Below are positions 31,201 through 40,581 of a stretch of 64,000 nt of DNA, piece by piece (the stretch's first letter is position 1; every line of letters starts with the position of its first letter). The stretch is taken from positions 86,031 to 150,030 of the forward strand of contig NZ_NAST01000004.1 of NCBI RefSeq assembly GCF_002142215.1. Reading direction: 5' to 3'. Made by a program: the position numbers and the translations under genes. The notes under the pieces are model-generated. The model ran no database searches and had not been told where the DNA came from. It saw only the letters and a list, made by a program, of their open reading frames with translations. The DNA is from Gilliamella sp. N-G2. Lineage in GTDB: Bacteria; Pseudomonadota; Gammaproteobacteria; Enterobacterales; Orbaceae.

Positions 31201-31919
31201 TAATTAAGTTGTTCTATCTGTCCTAAAGGCGCTAAACCGAGTGAAGGGAGTTGCTTGAATAATTCAATGCGTTCTTGAATATAAGTCAATAACCCATTTA
31301 ACCGAGTAAAATATTGAAAATGATGCAAATAACTTTCAAAAATATTTTGACGGTCAAAAATTGCGAACAGTAATTTTTCTCCTAATCCTGCTTGTTCAAT
31401 TTCAAGAAATTGATGTAATTGTTGGATTGACCAATTTTCACGTCCCTCAATCTTATCTTTGTTTTCGCTATAAGAGGGTAAAGTAGTAATTAGTCCATCA
31501 TATAACAAATACATAAGCCAAGAAGGAATTTGTTCGCTTATGCGTTTAATATGACTTAAATGATCAAATAAAATAGCAGAAAATCGGGCAAATCGAATGA
31601 TTTGTTCTGGTGTATAGGCATCCGTCCAAAGCTTATAAAAATTAATGCGTGCTTTTTGCAACGGATGAATCTTTTGATAATTATATGAACTATAAAAGGC
31701 AGCTGGTGCTCGCAATAATGCATGAATTTTATCTACATTAGCTGACTTTTGACATAGTTCCTCAAAATCAGCCAACACATCAATTTCATCACCATGCAAG
31801 ATATATTGTGTGACCCGTTCTGGTAAAGATTTGTCCAGTTCACTTAATGGGTTAACGATAGTGGTAATTAACTGTTTAGATACATTTGAGCTTATTGACA
31901 ATTGTTCTGTTTTTTGCAT
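28203..31919 (-). CDS. DUF4132 HEAT-repeat protein, copy B
   Basis: The 1238-residue protein begins MQKTEQLSISSNVSKQL and is near copy A over its whole length, with long stretches that differ by only a few bases, e.g. 28780-28920 against 32865-33010. It carries the shared blocks NEPYKLWAFFAEN, AANWLAELGQKSSIKAL (HEAT), TISTAGLDDNGLLILDYGERSF and FSNSKKELNQLL, and ends in LLAEGYANYMAVANASSGFDPNWKDKLIW. The family has no assigned activity; HEAT-type repeats suggest a protein-binding scaffold. A relic of another DUF4132 gene start follows directly. Confidence 0.85.
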   Translation of the reverse strand: MQKTEQLSISSNVSKQLITTIVNPLSELDKSLPERVTQYILHGDEIDVLADFEELCQKSANVDKIHALLRAPAAFYSSYNYQKIHPLQKARINFYKLWTDAYTPEQIIRFARFSAILFDHLSHIKRISEQIPSWLMYLLYDGLITTLPSYSENKDKIEGRENWSIQQLHQFLEIEQAGLGEKLLFAIFDRQNIFESYLHHFQYFTRLNGLLTYIQERIELFKQLPSLGLAPLGQIEQLNYIYRYPEFQLQLVDFIVIQALNACKQVSKLATEILLNLPVELVQPQLQHFLTSSSAKERANATILLSRIISEPTILQQALANETNKTVIATLESALSRIETANAAKQQAELVIPSFEPLVDTPLPITARDVIHQNFDEFLTERKTLMEDELEKNQKYKRRQTYYQDRYKPLQTVTSKSLDNIFEYLNGKIESSVLLQEFDKNVDFDFLVTKNRLVNLPEFTLFHLLRINELLKGPGGYYCFEYIYSRYDIVKNFDLRQIADVIVKLNFYPEVEYAIALQFLTSDYYHDIYENEPYKLWAFFAENDFLIDQALGFAPPKVLNRLDKVSVIKILQLFPTIPTKYVAYLFELALGESKPVRYAAQHVLKRIPNIHNQVEQALSSSKFEARIAAANWLAELGQKSSIKALNVALKKEKRETVQAAILVALEKIGEDISQHLTPKKLLDDAQKGLKSKKTADFEWFDFNLIPTLTWQNGDKVDSQIIEWWICLAVKLKDPANPLLTIYNQLLSIQSQRQLGEFILQSFIKQDTLNPSLEEAEGKAGLETNMRLRQYIAYYKRYPDLYPHYKNITYEQVFEEIKKETLAIYLGTAIKAKGMLALTCDIEGQVAVSLLSSFMKNHYQRRAQIEAMLDPLANSDDPMIIQLLLSLARRYRTASIQEKARHLVESIAERLGWTTDELADRTISTAGLDDNGLLILDYGERSFIASLDDKFKWQLKNADGEKIKALPEARKSENFELVKEAKKQFSNSKKELNQLLTMQISRFYEAMCAERQWRVEDWQKYLQPHPIVGRLIQRLVWLELDNNGQIVNSFRPTEDGSLITNQDEEILLDQNHFITVAHSALLSSDDTAKWQAHLKDYKVNRLFEQFGALLSDMSKFKDGIIDDRLGWLTDSFTLRDVLKKLGYERDNSEDGGYFYSYYKYFNSLNIYINIEFSGSMLPEENIPAVLYNLYFSNKKGFKDNAIALDKLPKVLLAEGYANYMAVANASSGFDPNWKDKLIW

Positions 31920-32038
31920 ATTCCGTTATTCTCTATTTAAAGATCAAATCGTTGGCATACCGTTGCAAACGCATAGTTTGCATAGTTTGTTGTAATAGTT
32001 ATTCGTTAATTATCTTGATTCAATTTTGCCATTTAAAT
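31920..32038 (-). repeat. duplicated upstream block, copy B
   Basis: About 119 bases immediately upstream of copy B are nearly identical to the block upstream of copy A at 36039-36157 (shared pieces include CGTTATTCTCTATTTAAAGA and TAGTTTGCATAGTTTGTTGT). Such conservation in non-coding DNA shows that gene and promoter region were duplicated together, or are kept alike by gene conversion. Confidence 0.85.
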
Positions 32039-32229
32039 AAACACAAAACCATCTAAATCAATACCCATCAATTTTTGATGCTTAATAAGTTTATTTTTTT
32101 GCTTTCTTATAATGCATTACATACTATTTATAATCGATCCATTTTTGTTATCTATATAAAACTTAAAATGTTTAACATCGAATAAGATAATTAAGTATTA
32201 CTATTTTAACTGCAATCAGTGTATACATT
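32039..32229. other. non-coding spacer between copies A and B
   Basis: This is A+T-rich spacer between the duplicated upstream block of copy B and the relic after copy A. A partial likeness to 28024-28060 (AATAAACA followed by AAATTAATAC-like words) suggests that it also belongs to the duplicated unit but has drifted. No gene is visible. Confidence 0.5.
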
Positions 32230-32304
32230 AATATTGACAATCATATAACCCATAAAATAATCAAGAATAATTTAGTTCCACCAGAGCTTAGTCATTTTTA
32301 CCAT
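32230..32304 (-). pseudogene. relic of the 5' end of a DUF4132 copy D-type gene (junction B/A)
   Basis: From 32304 on the minus strand the sequence reads MVKMTKLWWN, a stop, then IILDYFMGY in the same frame. Copy D starts MVKNNRDLMEQVILDCFTGL, so MVK and ILD-x-F-x-G line up. Base for base it also shares TGGAAC and ATTCTTGATT. The relic begins inside the final codons of copy A exactly as copy D begins inside copy C, marking a second duplication junction. Confidence 0.78.
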
Positions 32305-35300
32305 ACTAATTTATCTTGCCAATTAGGATCAAAACCATTACAAGCGTTTGCAACTGCTATATAGTTAGCATAACCCTCGGCTAATAACACTTTTGGTAAT
32401 TTATCCAATACAATTGCGCTATCTTTGTCCCCCTTTTTATTACTAAAGTAGAGGTTATAAAGTACTGCTGGAATATTTTCCTCAGGTAGCATATTGCCAC
32501 TAAATTCAATATTGATATAAAGATTTAAACTGCCAAAGTATTTATAATAACCATAAAAATAGCAGCCATCTTCAGCATTATCTCGCTCATAGCCCAATTT
32601 CGTTAAAATACCTCGTAGGGTAAAGCTATTGGTTAACCAACCTAAACGATCATCAATAACACCAGATTTAAATTTACTGTTATCTGGTAATGGAACACTA
32701 AACTGTTCAAACAAAGGGTTTACTTTGTAATCTTTAAAATGTGCTCGCCATTGCTCTATATCGTCACGGACGAGTAACGCTGAATGAGCAACGGTAATAA
32801 TGTGATTTTGATCAAGAAAAATTTCGTCATCTTGATTCGTTATTAAACTGCCATCCTCAGTTGGTCTAAAACTATTGACAATCTGACCATTATTGTCTAA
32901 TTCCAACCATACTAAACGTTGAATCAATCGTCCCACAATTGGGTGTGGTTGCAGATATTTTTGCCAATCTTCCACTTGCCATTGACGCTGAGCACACATA
33001 GCTTCGTAAAAACGACTAATTTGCATAGTGAGCAATTGGCTAAGCTCTTTTTTACTATTACTGAATTGTTTTTTTGCCTCTTTAACTAGTTCAGGATTTT
33101 CGTTTTTATGTGCCTCAGGTAATGCTTTAAGCTTATCTCCTTCTGCATTCCTTAATTGCCATTTAAATTGCTCATCCAAACTGGCAATAAAACTACGCTC
33201 ACCATAATCAAGAATTAACAGACCATTATCATCTAACCCAGCGGTTGATATGGTGCGATCGGTCAGTTCTTCAGTAGTCCAGCCACTACGCTCGGCAATA
33301 CTATCGACTAATTGTCTAGCCTTTTCTTGAATGGATGCCGTACGATAGCGGCGTGCTAATGATAATAATAATTGAATGATCATTGGATCATCACTGTTTG
33401 CCAGAGGTTCAAGCATCGCTTCAATTTGTGCACGGCGTTGATAATGATTTTTCATAAAACTGTTTAAGAGTGATACAGCAACTCGGCCTTCAATACCGCT
33501 GATTAGCGCTAATATTCCTTTTTCTTTAATGGCTGAGCCAAGATAGGTTGATAATTCATTTTGTTTAATTTTATCAAATATTTGCTCATAAGTGATATGG
33601 TTATAATGGGGATAAAGATCCGGATAACGCTGATAACATTCAATATAATCTTGTAATTGTGCATCGGTTTCTGAACTAGCTTTGGCTTCCGCCTCTTTTA
33701 GTGTTGGTTTTCGAGTATCTTGATTGATGAAACTTTGTAAAATCAATTCACCCAACTGTCGTTGACTTTGTGTGCTTAATAATCGATTATAAATCGTTAG
33801 CAACGGATTAGCCGGATCCTTTAATTTGACCGCTAAACAAATCCACCACTCAATAATTTGTCGATCGACTTTATCACCATTTTGCCAAGTTAACGTTGGT
33901 ATTAGGTTAAAATCAAACCAATCAAAATTAGATATTTTTTTACCTTTTAAACCTTTTTGGGCGTCAGCCAGTAACTTTTTCGGGGTTAAGTGCTGACTAA
34001 TGTCTTCACCTATTTTCTCTAATCCAATTAGTATTGCTGCCTGTACAATCTCGCGCTTCTCTTTTTTCAAAGCCGCATTTAAGACTGTAATTGAATATTT
34101 GTCCCCTAGTTCCGTCAACCATTCTGAGGCAGCAATACGTACCTCTTGTTTAGTGGACAATAAAGCTTGTTCAACTTGATTATGTATATTGGGGATCCGT
34201 TTTAAGACATGTTGCGCCGCAAAACGTACTGGCTTATTTTCACCTAAAGCTAATTCAATTAGATAAGCAACATATTTAGCTGGAATCGTTGGAAAAAGCT
34301 GTAATATCTTTATGGCACTAACTTTATCAAGACGATTATAAGCAAACTGTACGTTTTGCTGAGGAGCAAACCCCAATGCTTGATCAATTAAAAAGTCATT
34401 TTCAGCAAAAAAGGCCCATAATTTATAGGGTTCATTTTCATAAACATCATGATAAAAATCACTGGCTAAAAACGGCAAAGCTATTGCATGTTCAACATAT
34501 GGATAGCAATTGAGTTTGATCATGACATCTGCTATTTGTCTCAGATCGAAGTTTTTAACCATGTCATAGTTATCATATATCCTTTTCAAAAAAGTAATAC
34601 TATCTGACTGCTCAATTAATCGTCTTATTCTGAATAAATGAAATAAAGAAAATTCAGGTAAATTTGCTAGTCGATTTTTAGTAAGTAAAAATCCAAAATC
34701 AATTTTCTTATTAAGTTCTTTGAATAATGCTGCACGATCGATTTTACCATTCAAATAATCAAAGATATTATCCAGAGACTTTGATGTTACTGTTTTTAAC
34801 TTTATATAACGGTTTTGATGATCTGTAGATGATCCTTTGTTTTTTTGTTTTTCCTCTAGCTCATATTGCATCCATTTTTTACATTCGATAAGGAACTCGT
34901 CAAAATTTTGCTGTAAAACATCACGTGCAATTGGTGGTAATGGTGTATCAATAAGTGGTTCAAAATCAGGAATAACCAAATCAGCTTGTTGCTTGGCTTC
35001 AGTGGCAGCCAATCTCGATAACGCATTTTCAAGAGCTGCAATAACTGTTTTATTAGTTTCGTTAGCTAAAGCTTGTTGTAAAATTGTCGGTTCGGCAATA
35101 ATTTGAGAGAGCAAAATTGTTGCATTAGCACGTTGCTTAGCCGAACCTGAAGTTAAAAAGTGTTGTAATTGAGGTTGAATCAACTCATGTGGTAAGTTAA
35201 ATAGTATTTCTGTCGCTAATTGGCTCACCTGTTTAGATGTATTTAACGCCTGCATGGCAATAAAATCAACCAGTTGCAACTGAAGTTCTGGATATCTTTT

Positions 35301-36038
35301 GATGTATTTAAGTTGTTCGACCTGTCCCAAAAGTGCTAAACCGAGTGAGGGAAGTTGCTTAAATAATTCAATCCTATCTTGAATATAACTCAATAATCCA
35401 TTCAATCGAGTAAAATATTGAAAGAAATGACACTGATCAACAGCAATATTTTGACGGTCAAAAATCACCAACAGCAACTTTTCACCTAATCCCGTTTGTT
35501 CAATTTCAAGAAATTGGTCTAATTGTTGAATTGACCAATTCTCACGTTCCTCAATTTTGTCTTGATTTTCACTATACGAGGGTAACGTAGTAATCAGTCC
35601 ATCATATAATAAATAGATAAACCATGATGGGATTTGCTGATTTATATGTTTAATAAAATGTAAATGATCAAATAGAGTGGCTAACACTCGGGCAAATCGA
35701 ATTATCTGTTCAGGAGTATAAGCGTCAGTCCAAGATTTATAAATATTAATACGAGCTTTTAACGACAAATGAATTCCGTAATTTATACTAGAATAATAAT
35801 GACGAGCACAATATAACTCAGATGGATTTTGTAATAATTTATAAAACTTAATTGCATTATTAGGTATTTGACATAATTTATCAAAATCAACTAACACAGT
35901 AAGTTCATCACCATCCAAGATATATTGTATGATCCGTGCAGGCAAAGATTTATCCAGTTCACTTAATGGTTTAAAGATAGTAGTGATTAACTGTTTAGAT
36001 ACACTTGAGTTTATTGATAATTCTTCTGTTTTTTTCAT
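32298..36038 (-). CDS. DUF4132 HEAT-repeat protein, copy A (first gene of the operon)
   Basis: The 1246-residue protein starts MKKTEELSINSSVSKQL. It is the first-transcribed DUF4132 gene and shares the architecture of B and C: helical N-terminus, PSWFIYLLYDGLITTLPSYSENQDKIEERENWSIQQL near residues 130-165, HEAT-type repeats around 600-690, then TISTAGLDDNGLLILDYGERSF and FSNSKKELSQLLTMQISRFYEAMCAQRQW near residue 1000. No signal peptide or membrane segment is visible, so it should be cytosolic. Expression probably starts in the 967-base gap upstream. Confidence 0.85.
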   Translation of the reverse strand: MKKTEELSINSSVSKQLITTIFKPLSELDKSLPARIIQYILDGDELTVLVDFDKLCQIPNNAIKFYKLLQNPSELYCARHYYSSINYGIHLSLKARINIYKSWTDAYTPEQIIRFARVLATLFDHLHFIKHINQQIPSWFIYLLYDGLITTLPSYSENQDKIEERENWSIQQLDQFLEIEQTGLGEKLLLVIFDRQNIAVDQCHFFQYFTRLNGLLSYIQDRIELFKQLPSLGLALLGQVEQLKYIKRYPELQLQLVDFIAMQALNTSKQVSQLATEILFNLPHELIQPQLQHFLTSGSAKQRANATILLSQIIAEPTILQQALANETNKTVIAALENALSRLAATEAKQQADLVIPDFEPLIDTPLPPIARDVLQQNFDEFLIECKKWMQYELEEKQKNKGSSTDHQNRYIKLKTVTSKSLDNIFDYLNGKIDRAALFKELNKKIDFGFLLTKNRLANLPEFSLFHLFRIRRLIEQSDSITFLKRIYDNYDMVKNFDLRQIADVMIKLNCYPYVEHAIALPFLASDFYHDVYENEPYKLWAFFAENDFLIDQALGFAPQQNVQFAYNRLDKVSAIKILQLFPTIPAKYVAYLIELALGENKPVRFAAQHVLKRIPNIHNQVEQALLSTKQEVRIAASEWLTELGDKYSITVLNAALKKEKREIVQAAILIGLEKIGEDISQHLTPKKLLADAQKGLKGKKISNFDWFDFNLIPTLTWQNGDKVDRQIIEWWICLAVKLKDPANPLLTIYNRLLSTQSQRQLGELILQSFINQDTRKPTLKEAEAKASSETDAQLQDYIECYQRYPDLYPHYNHITYEQIFDKIKQNELSTYLGSAIKEKGILALISGIEGRVAVSLLNSFMKNHYQRRAQIEAMLEPLANSDDPMIIQLLLSLARRYRTASIQEKARQLVDSIAERSGWTTEELTDRTISTAGLDDNGLLILDYGERSFIASLDEQFKWQLRNAEGDKLKALPEAHKNENPELVKEAKKQFSNSKKELSQLLTMQISRFYEAMCAQRQWQVEDWQKYLQPHPIVGRLIQRLVWLELDNNGQIVNSFRPTEDGSLITNQDDEIFLDQNHIITVAHSALLVRDDIEQWRAHFKDYKVNPLFEQFSVPLPDNSKFKSGVIDDRLGWLTNSFTLRGILTKLGYERDNAEDGCYFYGYYKYFGSLNLYINIEFSGNMLPEENIPAVLYNLYFSNKKGDKDSAIVLDKLPKVLLAEGYANYIAVANACNGFDPNWQDKLVW

Positions 36039-36157
36039 ATTTCGTTATTCTCTATTTAAAGATCAAACCATTGGCATACCTTTGCAAGCGTATAGTTTGC
36101 ATAGTTTGTTGTAATAGTTACTCGTTAATAATCTTGATTCAATTTTGCCATTTAAAT
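36039..36157 (-). repeat. duplicated upstream block, copy A
   Basis: This non-coding block matches 31920-32038 upstream of copy B almost base for base until TTTTGCCATTTAAAT, after which the two sequences diverge completely. That break marks the right-hand edge of the duplication unit. Confidence 0.85.
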
Positions 36158-37005
36158 CATTATAAATATTATCAATATAATTCATTCCTTCATCATCAAT
36201 AAGCTAGCTGTATTTAGTCAAAAGTCTTGGTTATTTTGTTAAACTATTTTTCAGCCTTTCTCCTTGCCCTATGACCTCTGGCAAAATTTTGTCATTTTAC
36301 AAATATAATGATTATCAAATTCGCTTCTCTAATAACCTAATAAATAGAATAATCAACCACCTATTATCAGATTAGCCATATCTTTATCACAATCCTTTTA
36401 GTTGGTAAAAAATTACCTATGTGATAGTGATATCGCATCAAACAATATTATCTTTAATTTATGCTAATTAGTGTTCTATACGAACCAATAAAAAATTTAT
36501 CACCATGATTTATTTTATATTATTTATAATTAATTGACCAATATATAATTTACAATAATTCATTATTAGTAATGTAGAAAATCCATCATATTTTCATGAC
36601 CAATTATGATTTGTAAGCTAAAAATTGAAGAAAGATTTGATTATCGAATGAGTTTTAATAATTAGGAAGTAAAAAATAAAGCTACGGCTGTAATCAGATA
36701 AGTATCATAATTAATTTCGCTGAATTTATAGCTAGCTTGATAATAGTGAGTAATTTATTATATAGATAAATGGAAAACTATTTTCATTGGTTTAACTTCC
36801 ATGGTTTTCATTACAAATGTTTGTTCTAAGCACCTAGTTTTAGCAAAACATTCTTTTTGTTTGAAGATTATTTAATATACTATTAATACCGATATCAATT
36901 TAGTTATCGCTAGCAAAAAAGTCTATCAGCATATTTAATAATATTAGTTCAAACCAACATGACTGTATAAAGCTAAAACTAGGTTGTAATATATAAACTA
37001 GTTAG
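36158..37005. other. long gene-free region upstream of the DUF4132 operon
   Basis: Some 850 bases between nfo and the duplicated upstream block hold no frame that I can defend. Composition is extremely A+T-rich with stops in all frames. It probably contains regulatory sequence for the 22-kb operon and a 3' end for nfo transcripts is not needed here because nfo reads away. No hairpin, tRNA or repeat stands out. Confidence 0.5.
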
Positions 37006-37851
37006 TTATCTGTTTTCTTGCTCTTTTAACCATGCTATTTCTTGTGCCCAAATATCTGGGTTAATCGTTTCAAGAATAAGTGGTATTTCATCAATCCTTG
37101 AGTCTTGCATAATAAATTTAAATGCGATTTCACCAATGGTACCTTTACCTAAGCTGTCATGACGGTCAACATGGCTGGCGAGTTCACTTTTGGCGTCGTT
37201 TAAATGCATACCACGTAAATATTTAAAACCAACAATTTTTTCAAATTCATCAAAAGTTTCTTTGCAGGCTTTTTCACTGCGCAAATCATAACCGGCAGCA
37301 AAAGCGTGACAAGTATCAATACAAACGCCAACACGGCGTTTGTCTTCTACTTTATCGATAATTTGCGCAAGATGTTCAAATTTATAACCTAAGTTAGAAC
37401 CTTGTCCAGCAGTGTTTTCGATAACCGCAACGACATCTTTAGTTTTATCTAAGGTAATATTGATTGACTCAGAAATGCGGGATAAACATTCATCAACTGA
37501 AATTTTTTGTAAATGACTACCTGGATGAAAATTGAGTAACGTTAAACCTAATTGTTCACAACGTTGCATCTCATCTAAAAAAGCAGTACGAGATTTTGCC
37601 AATTGTTCACTATCTGGGCTACCTAAATTAATTAGATAACTATCATGTGGTAGAATTTGTTTACTGGTGAATCCATATCGTTCACAACGTTTTTTGAAAT
37701 TATCAATCACTGCAGTTTCAAGCGGTTTTGCATGCCATTGTCGCTGATTTTTAGTAAATAGAGCGAAAGCTGTAGCGCCAATTTGATAAGCATTTATTGG
37801 CGCATTATCCACACCGCCAGCTGCACTCACATGCGCACCAATGTATTTCAT
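37006..37851 (-). CDS. nfo: endonuclease IV, AP-site repair
   Basis: Nfo cleaves abasic sites and 3'-blocked ends in base-excision repair. The 281-residue TIM-barrel protein has all three family signatures with metal ligands: LNFHPGSHL (about 104-112), [12 protein letters not shown] (about 143-154) and [15 protein letters not shown] (about 174-188), plus [22 protein letters not shown]. Length equals that of E. coli Nfo within a few residues. It follows yejK after 13 bases on the same strand. Confidence 0.96.
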   Translation of the reverse strand: MKYIGAHVSAAGGVDNAPINAYQIGATAFALFTKNQRQWHAKPLETAVIDNFKKRCERYGFTSKQILPHDSYLINLGSPDSEQLAKSRTAFLDEMQRCEQLGLTLLNFHPGSHLQKISVDECLSRISESINITLDKTKDVVAVIENTAGQGSNLGYKFEHLAQIIDKVEDKRRVGVCIDTCHAFAAGYDLRSEKACKETFDEFEKIVGFKYLRGMHLNDAKSELASHVDRHDSLGKGTIGEIAFKFIMQDSRIDEIPLILETINPDIWAQEIAWLKEQENR

Positions 37852-37864
37852 ATTTTTCCCCTAA

Positions 37865-38872
37865 TTATTCGTTTGAGCCACTATTTCGTTGAAGTTGATC
37901 ACGTAAATTAGGTGGAACGCCCTTAATAACGAGTGAATCAGTTTGTGGGTCCCATTTTATACGTTCACCTAATAGGTCAGAGTTAAAACTTATGGTTAGT
38001 CCACCACCACTGCCTGAGAATTTTTTCAATTGACGTAAGGCACTACGATCAACTGGAAATGTATCTTCTAAATCATATTCGCTATTTTTTACAAATGCCA
38101 TAAAGTTATTTTCGTCACTTGTTGGTAATTCATTAGCAAGATTTTTCAGCTCGATCTCTTCCCCTGCTTGTAATTGAGCTTGACAATAGTTATAAACATT
38201 TTCACGAGCACTAGTTTTATCTTGTTTGTCAAATTGCATCTCTTGACAGTAATCATCTACCGCTTTAACAAGGGTTTTATTTTGCGCTTTTGCGTCTAAT
38301 CCTTCACTGGCACCTAAGTAGTCCATGAAAAAATCAGATACTTTCCGCCCTACTCGGCCTTTTAAGAAAGTTAAATAACGTTTTGATTCTGGTGCGGTTT
38401 CCCATTCAGTAATATCAATACGGGCAATAATATCAGCATGATCGATATCTAGATATTGCGTTTCAGAGATATTAAGCTCCTCATTAACTAACATGCTTAA
38501 GCAACTATTTAATACAGCAATAATTAGATATTCAACTGCAAGGTATCGATAGTGGCAAAAAACAACTGTGCCACCTTCTGCAAATGGATATTTGGCTAAT
38601 TCATTACGCAGCTGTTTGGTTGATTCTTGACTAAAATTAAGAAAATCTTGATTACCTAAACGTAACTCTTTAAGTGATTGTTCAAAAAGACTTTCACTAC
38701 TAAATAAACCATATGCTTTACTTTTATTGTTGTAAATTCTATTAATATCTTCAATCAAGTTAGCAACAGCTTGTTCATTACCGAGAAGTGAATCACGAAG
38801 TTGTAGTTCAATTTCAGTATCACTTTTTCTAATTAATTTATGTAGAACTATATTCTCAATTTGTACGCTCAT
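37865..38872 (-). CDS. yejK: nucleoid-associated protein YejK (NdpA)
   Basis: I use the ATG at 38872, which has AGGAAT upstream and gives a 335-residue protein starting [14 protein letters not shown], matching E. coli YejK (335). A frame back to 38896 adds eight residues without support. Recognisable segments are [61 protein letters not shown] and the end [15 protein letters not shown]. It is found on the nucleoid in E. coli; detailed function is unclear. Confidence 0.95.
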   Translation of the reverse strand: MSVQIENIVLHKLIRKSDTEIELQLRDSLLGNEQAVANLIEDINRIYNNKSKAYGLFSSESLFEQSLKELRLGNQDFLNFSQESTKQLRNELAKYPFAEGGTVVFCHYRYLAVEYLIIAVLNSCLSMLVNEELNISETQYLDIDHADIIARIDITEWETAPESKRYLTFLKGRVGRKVSDFFMDYLGASEGLDAKAQNKTLVKAVDDYCQEMQFDKQDKTSARENVYNYCQAQLQAGEEIELKNLANELPTSDENNFMAFVKNSEYDLEDTFPVDRSALRQLKKFSGSGGGLTISFNSDLLGERIKWDPQTDSLVIKGVPPNLRDQLQRNSGSNE

Positions 38873-39055
38873 GGAGATTCCTATTTGGATCGACAATTTA
38901 ATGGGGTATATTTTAACAAAGCACTAAAAAAGTGCTATCATCAATTTATAACTCTGCTAAACTAAGCAATATTGTTGTAGTCAATTTTATACTTTTACGT
39001 ATCCTTGTTCTAAAACTTCTTTATAACTTTTAACCTGTTATCAATGTGAATCAAA

Positions 39056-40435
39056 ATGACAAACTCACACGATATTTATGATGATTTTAAACATAAAAAA
39101 ATCAGCTTATTGTTTTGGCAATATGCGCTTCCATCTATTATCGGCACAACAGTGAATACGCTGTATAACATTATTGATGGAATTTTTATCGGCCATTGGA
39201 TTGGTCGTGAAGCACTAAGTGGCGCTGGTATTATTTTACCAGTTATGAATCTTGCTGCGGGTATTGGCATGCTGGTAGGTATTGGTTCTGCCAGCCGAAT
39301 ATCTATATTTTTAGGCCGAGGTGAAATAGATAAAGCAGAAAAAGTAGCGGGAACATCTTTTATGTTAACTGCGGTACTTAGTGGTATCACTTTAGCCTTA
39401 CTACTCTATTTTATCGATCCTGTTTTGCACTTTATTGGTTCAAGCCCAACCAACCATATTTATGCTCGTGAGTTTTTAGAAGTATTTTTACCGGGTAGTA
39501 TTTTTATCACATTAACATTCAATTATAACAATATGATGCGCGCAAGCGGTTACCCATTTAAAGCAATGGTAACCATGTTTATTAGTGTGATCGCCAACAT
39601 TATTTTAGCGCCAATTTTTATTATAGTTTTAGGTTGGGGAATGAGAGGAGCTGCTTTTGCCACCACACTCTCAATGTTCATAAGCTTTTTATTTGTGATG
39701 CAACATTTTATTAGCAAAAACAGTAATATAAAACTATATCATCGTAACTTTAGGCTTAATTTTAGTTACATTAAAGCAATTTTATCCATTGGCATGTCAC
39801 CATTTGCTATGCAAGTTGCCGCCTCAGTGGTGGTTGTTTTTATAAACTGGCAGTTAACCCGTTATGCCCCCATTTCACATGTTTCTAGTGATGATGCGAT
39901 CGCCGGTTATTCTAATGCTAACCGATTGATTACACTGATTATCATGATTGTCATTGGTGTAAATCAAGGTATGCAACCGATTATTGGTTATAATTACGGC
40001 TCTAAAAATTATGTCCGGGTGAAAGAAACGTTTATCTATGCAGTTAAAATTGCCACAGTTATCACCAGTGTTGGCTTCATATTTGGTTGCTTTATTCCTG
40101 AGGTGCTAGTTAGAGCGTTTAGTTCTGATGTCGATTTAGTGGCGATATCGGCTATTGCACTACGTTATACTACGTTTTCATTTGCATTCGTCGGCTTTCA
40201 GATGGTAACAACTAGTTTTTTCCAATGTATCGGGATGGCAAAGATTTCTATTTTGTTAAGCCTTTCAAGACAACTTTTAATTTTACTACCAACACTTTAT
40301 ATTCTACCATTATTCTTCGATTTAGATGGCGTTTGGGCAGCATCACCAACTGCAGACCTTTTATCAACAGGTATCGCTTATGCCGCATTATATTGGTATT
40401 TTAAATCGGTAAAAAGAAGACATCGATTAGCTTAA
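39056..40435 (+). CDS. MATE-family multidrug/cation antiporter
   Basis: The 459-residue protein has the 12 membrane segments of MATE exporters in two six-helix halves, with LFWQYALPSIIGTTVNTLYNIIDGIFIGHWIGREALSG at the start and a second-half equivalent ALSIGMSPFAMQ and NQGMQPIIGYNYGSKNY. The latter motif is typical of the MepA/NorM-like DinF branch. MATE proteins export cationic compounds in exchange for Na+ or H+. Substrate is unknown. It reads divergently from yejK and ends in a strong shared terminator. Confidence 0.85.
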   Translation: MTNSHDIYDDFKHKKISLLFWQYALPSIIGTTVNTLYNIIDGIFIGHWIGREALSGAGIILPVMNLAAGIGMLVGIGSASRISIFLGRGEIDKAEKVAGTSFMLTAVLSGITLALLLYFIDPVLHFIGSSPTNHIYAREFLEVFLPGSIFITLTFNYNNMMRASGYPFKAMVTMFISVIANIILAPIFIIVLGWGMRGAAFATTLSMFISFLFVMQHFISKNSNIKLYHRNFRLNFSYIKAILSIGMSPFAMQVAASVVVVFINWQLTRYAPISHVSSDDAIAGYSNANRLITLIIMIVIGVNQGMQPIIGYNYGSKNYVRVKETFIYAVKIATVITSVGFIFGCFIPEVLVRAFSSDVDLVAISAIALRYTTFSFAFVGFQMVTTSFFQCIGMAKISILLSLSRQLLILLPTLYILPLFFDLDGVWAASPTADLLSTGIAYAALYWYFKSVKRRHRLA

Positions 40436-40490
40436 GCAGGTTTATATTAAGCAATTAGTTGATGAAGATTGATTTTATAACTCTAAAAAA

Positions 40491-40521
40491 TGAAAAAGGC
40501 GGACTTCGTCCGCCTTTTTCA
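40491..40521. terminator. strong bidirectional terminator
   Basis: TGAAAAAGGCGGAC at 40491-40504 pairs perfectly with GTCCGCCTTTTTCA at 40508-40521 around a three-base TTC loop. A-run on one side and T-run on the other make it work for both convergent genes (MATE and Sel1). Confidence 0.92.
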
Positions 40522-40581
40522 TTTGAATTTAACTGTAGTTTAGTTAATTCTCGCTAAAACTAAATTTTAATTAATTAAAAA

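Noticed and set aside
20447..36038. DUF4132 array as an assembly duplication
   Set aside because: The copies differ throughout, including in their middles, spacers and junction relics, so they are separate genomic copies.
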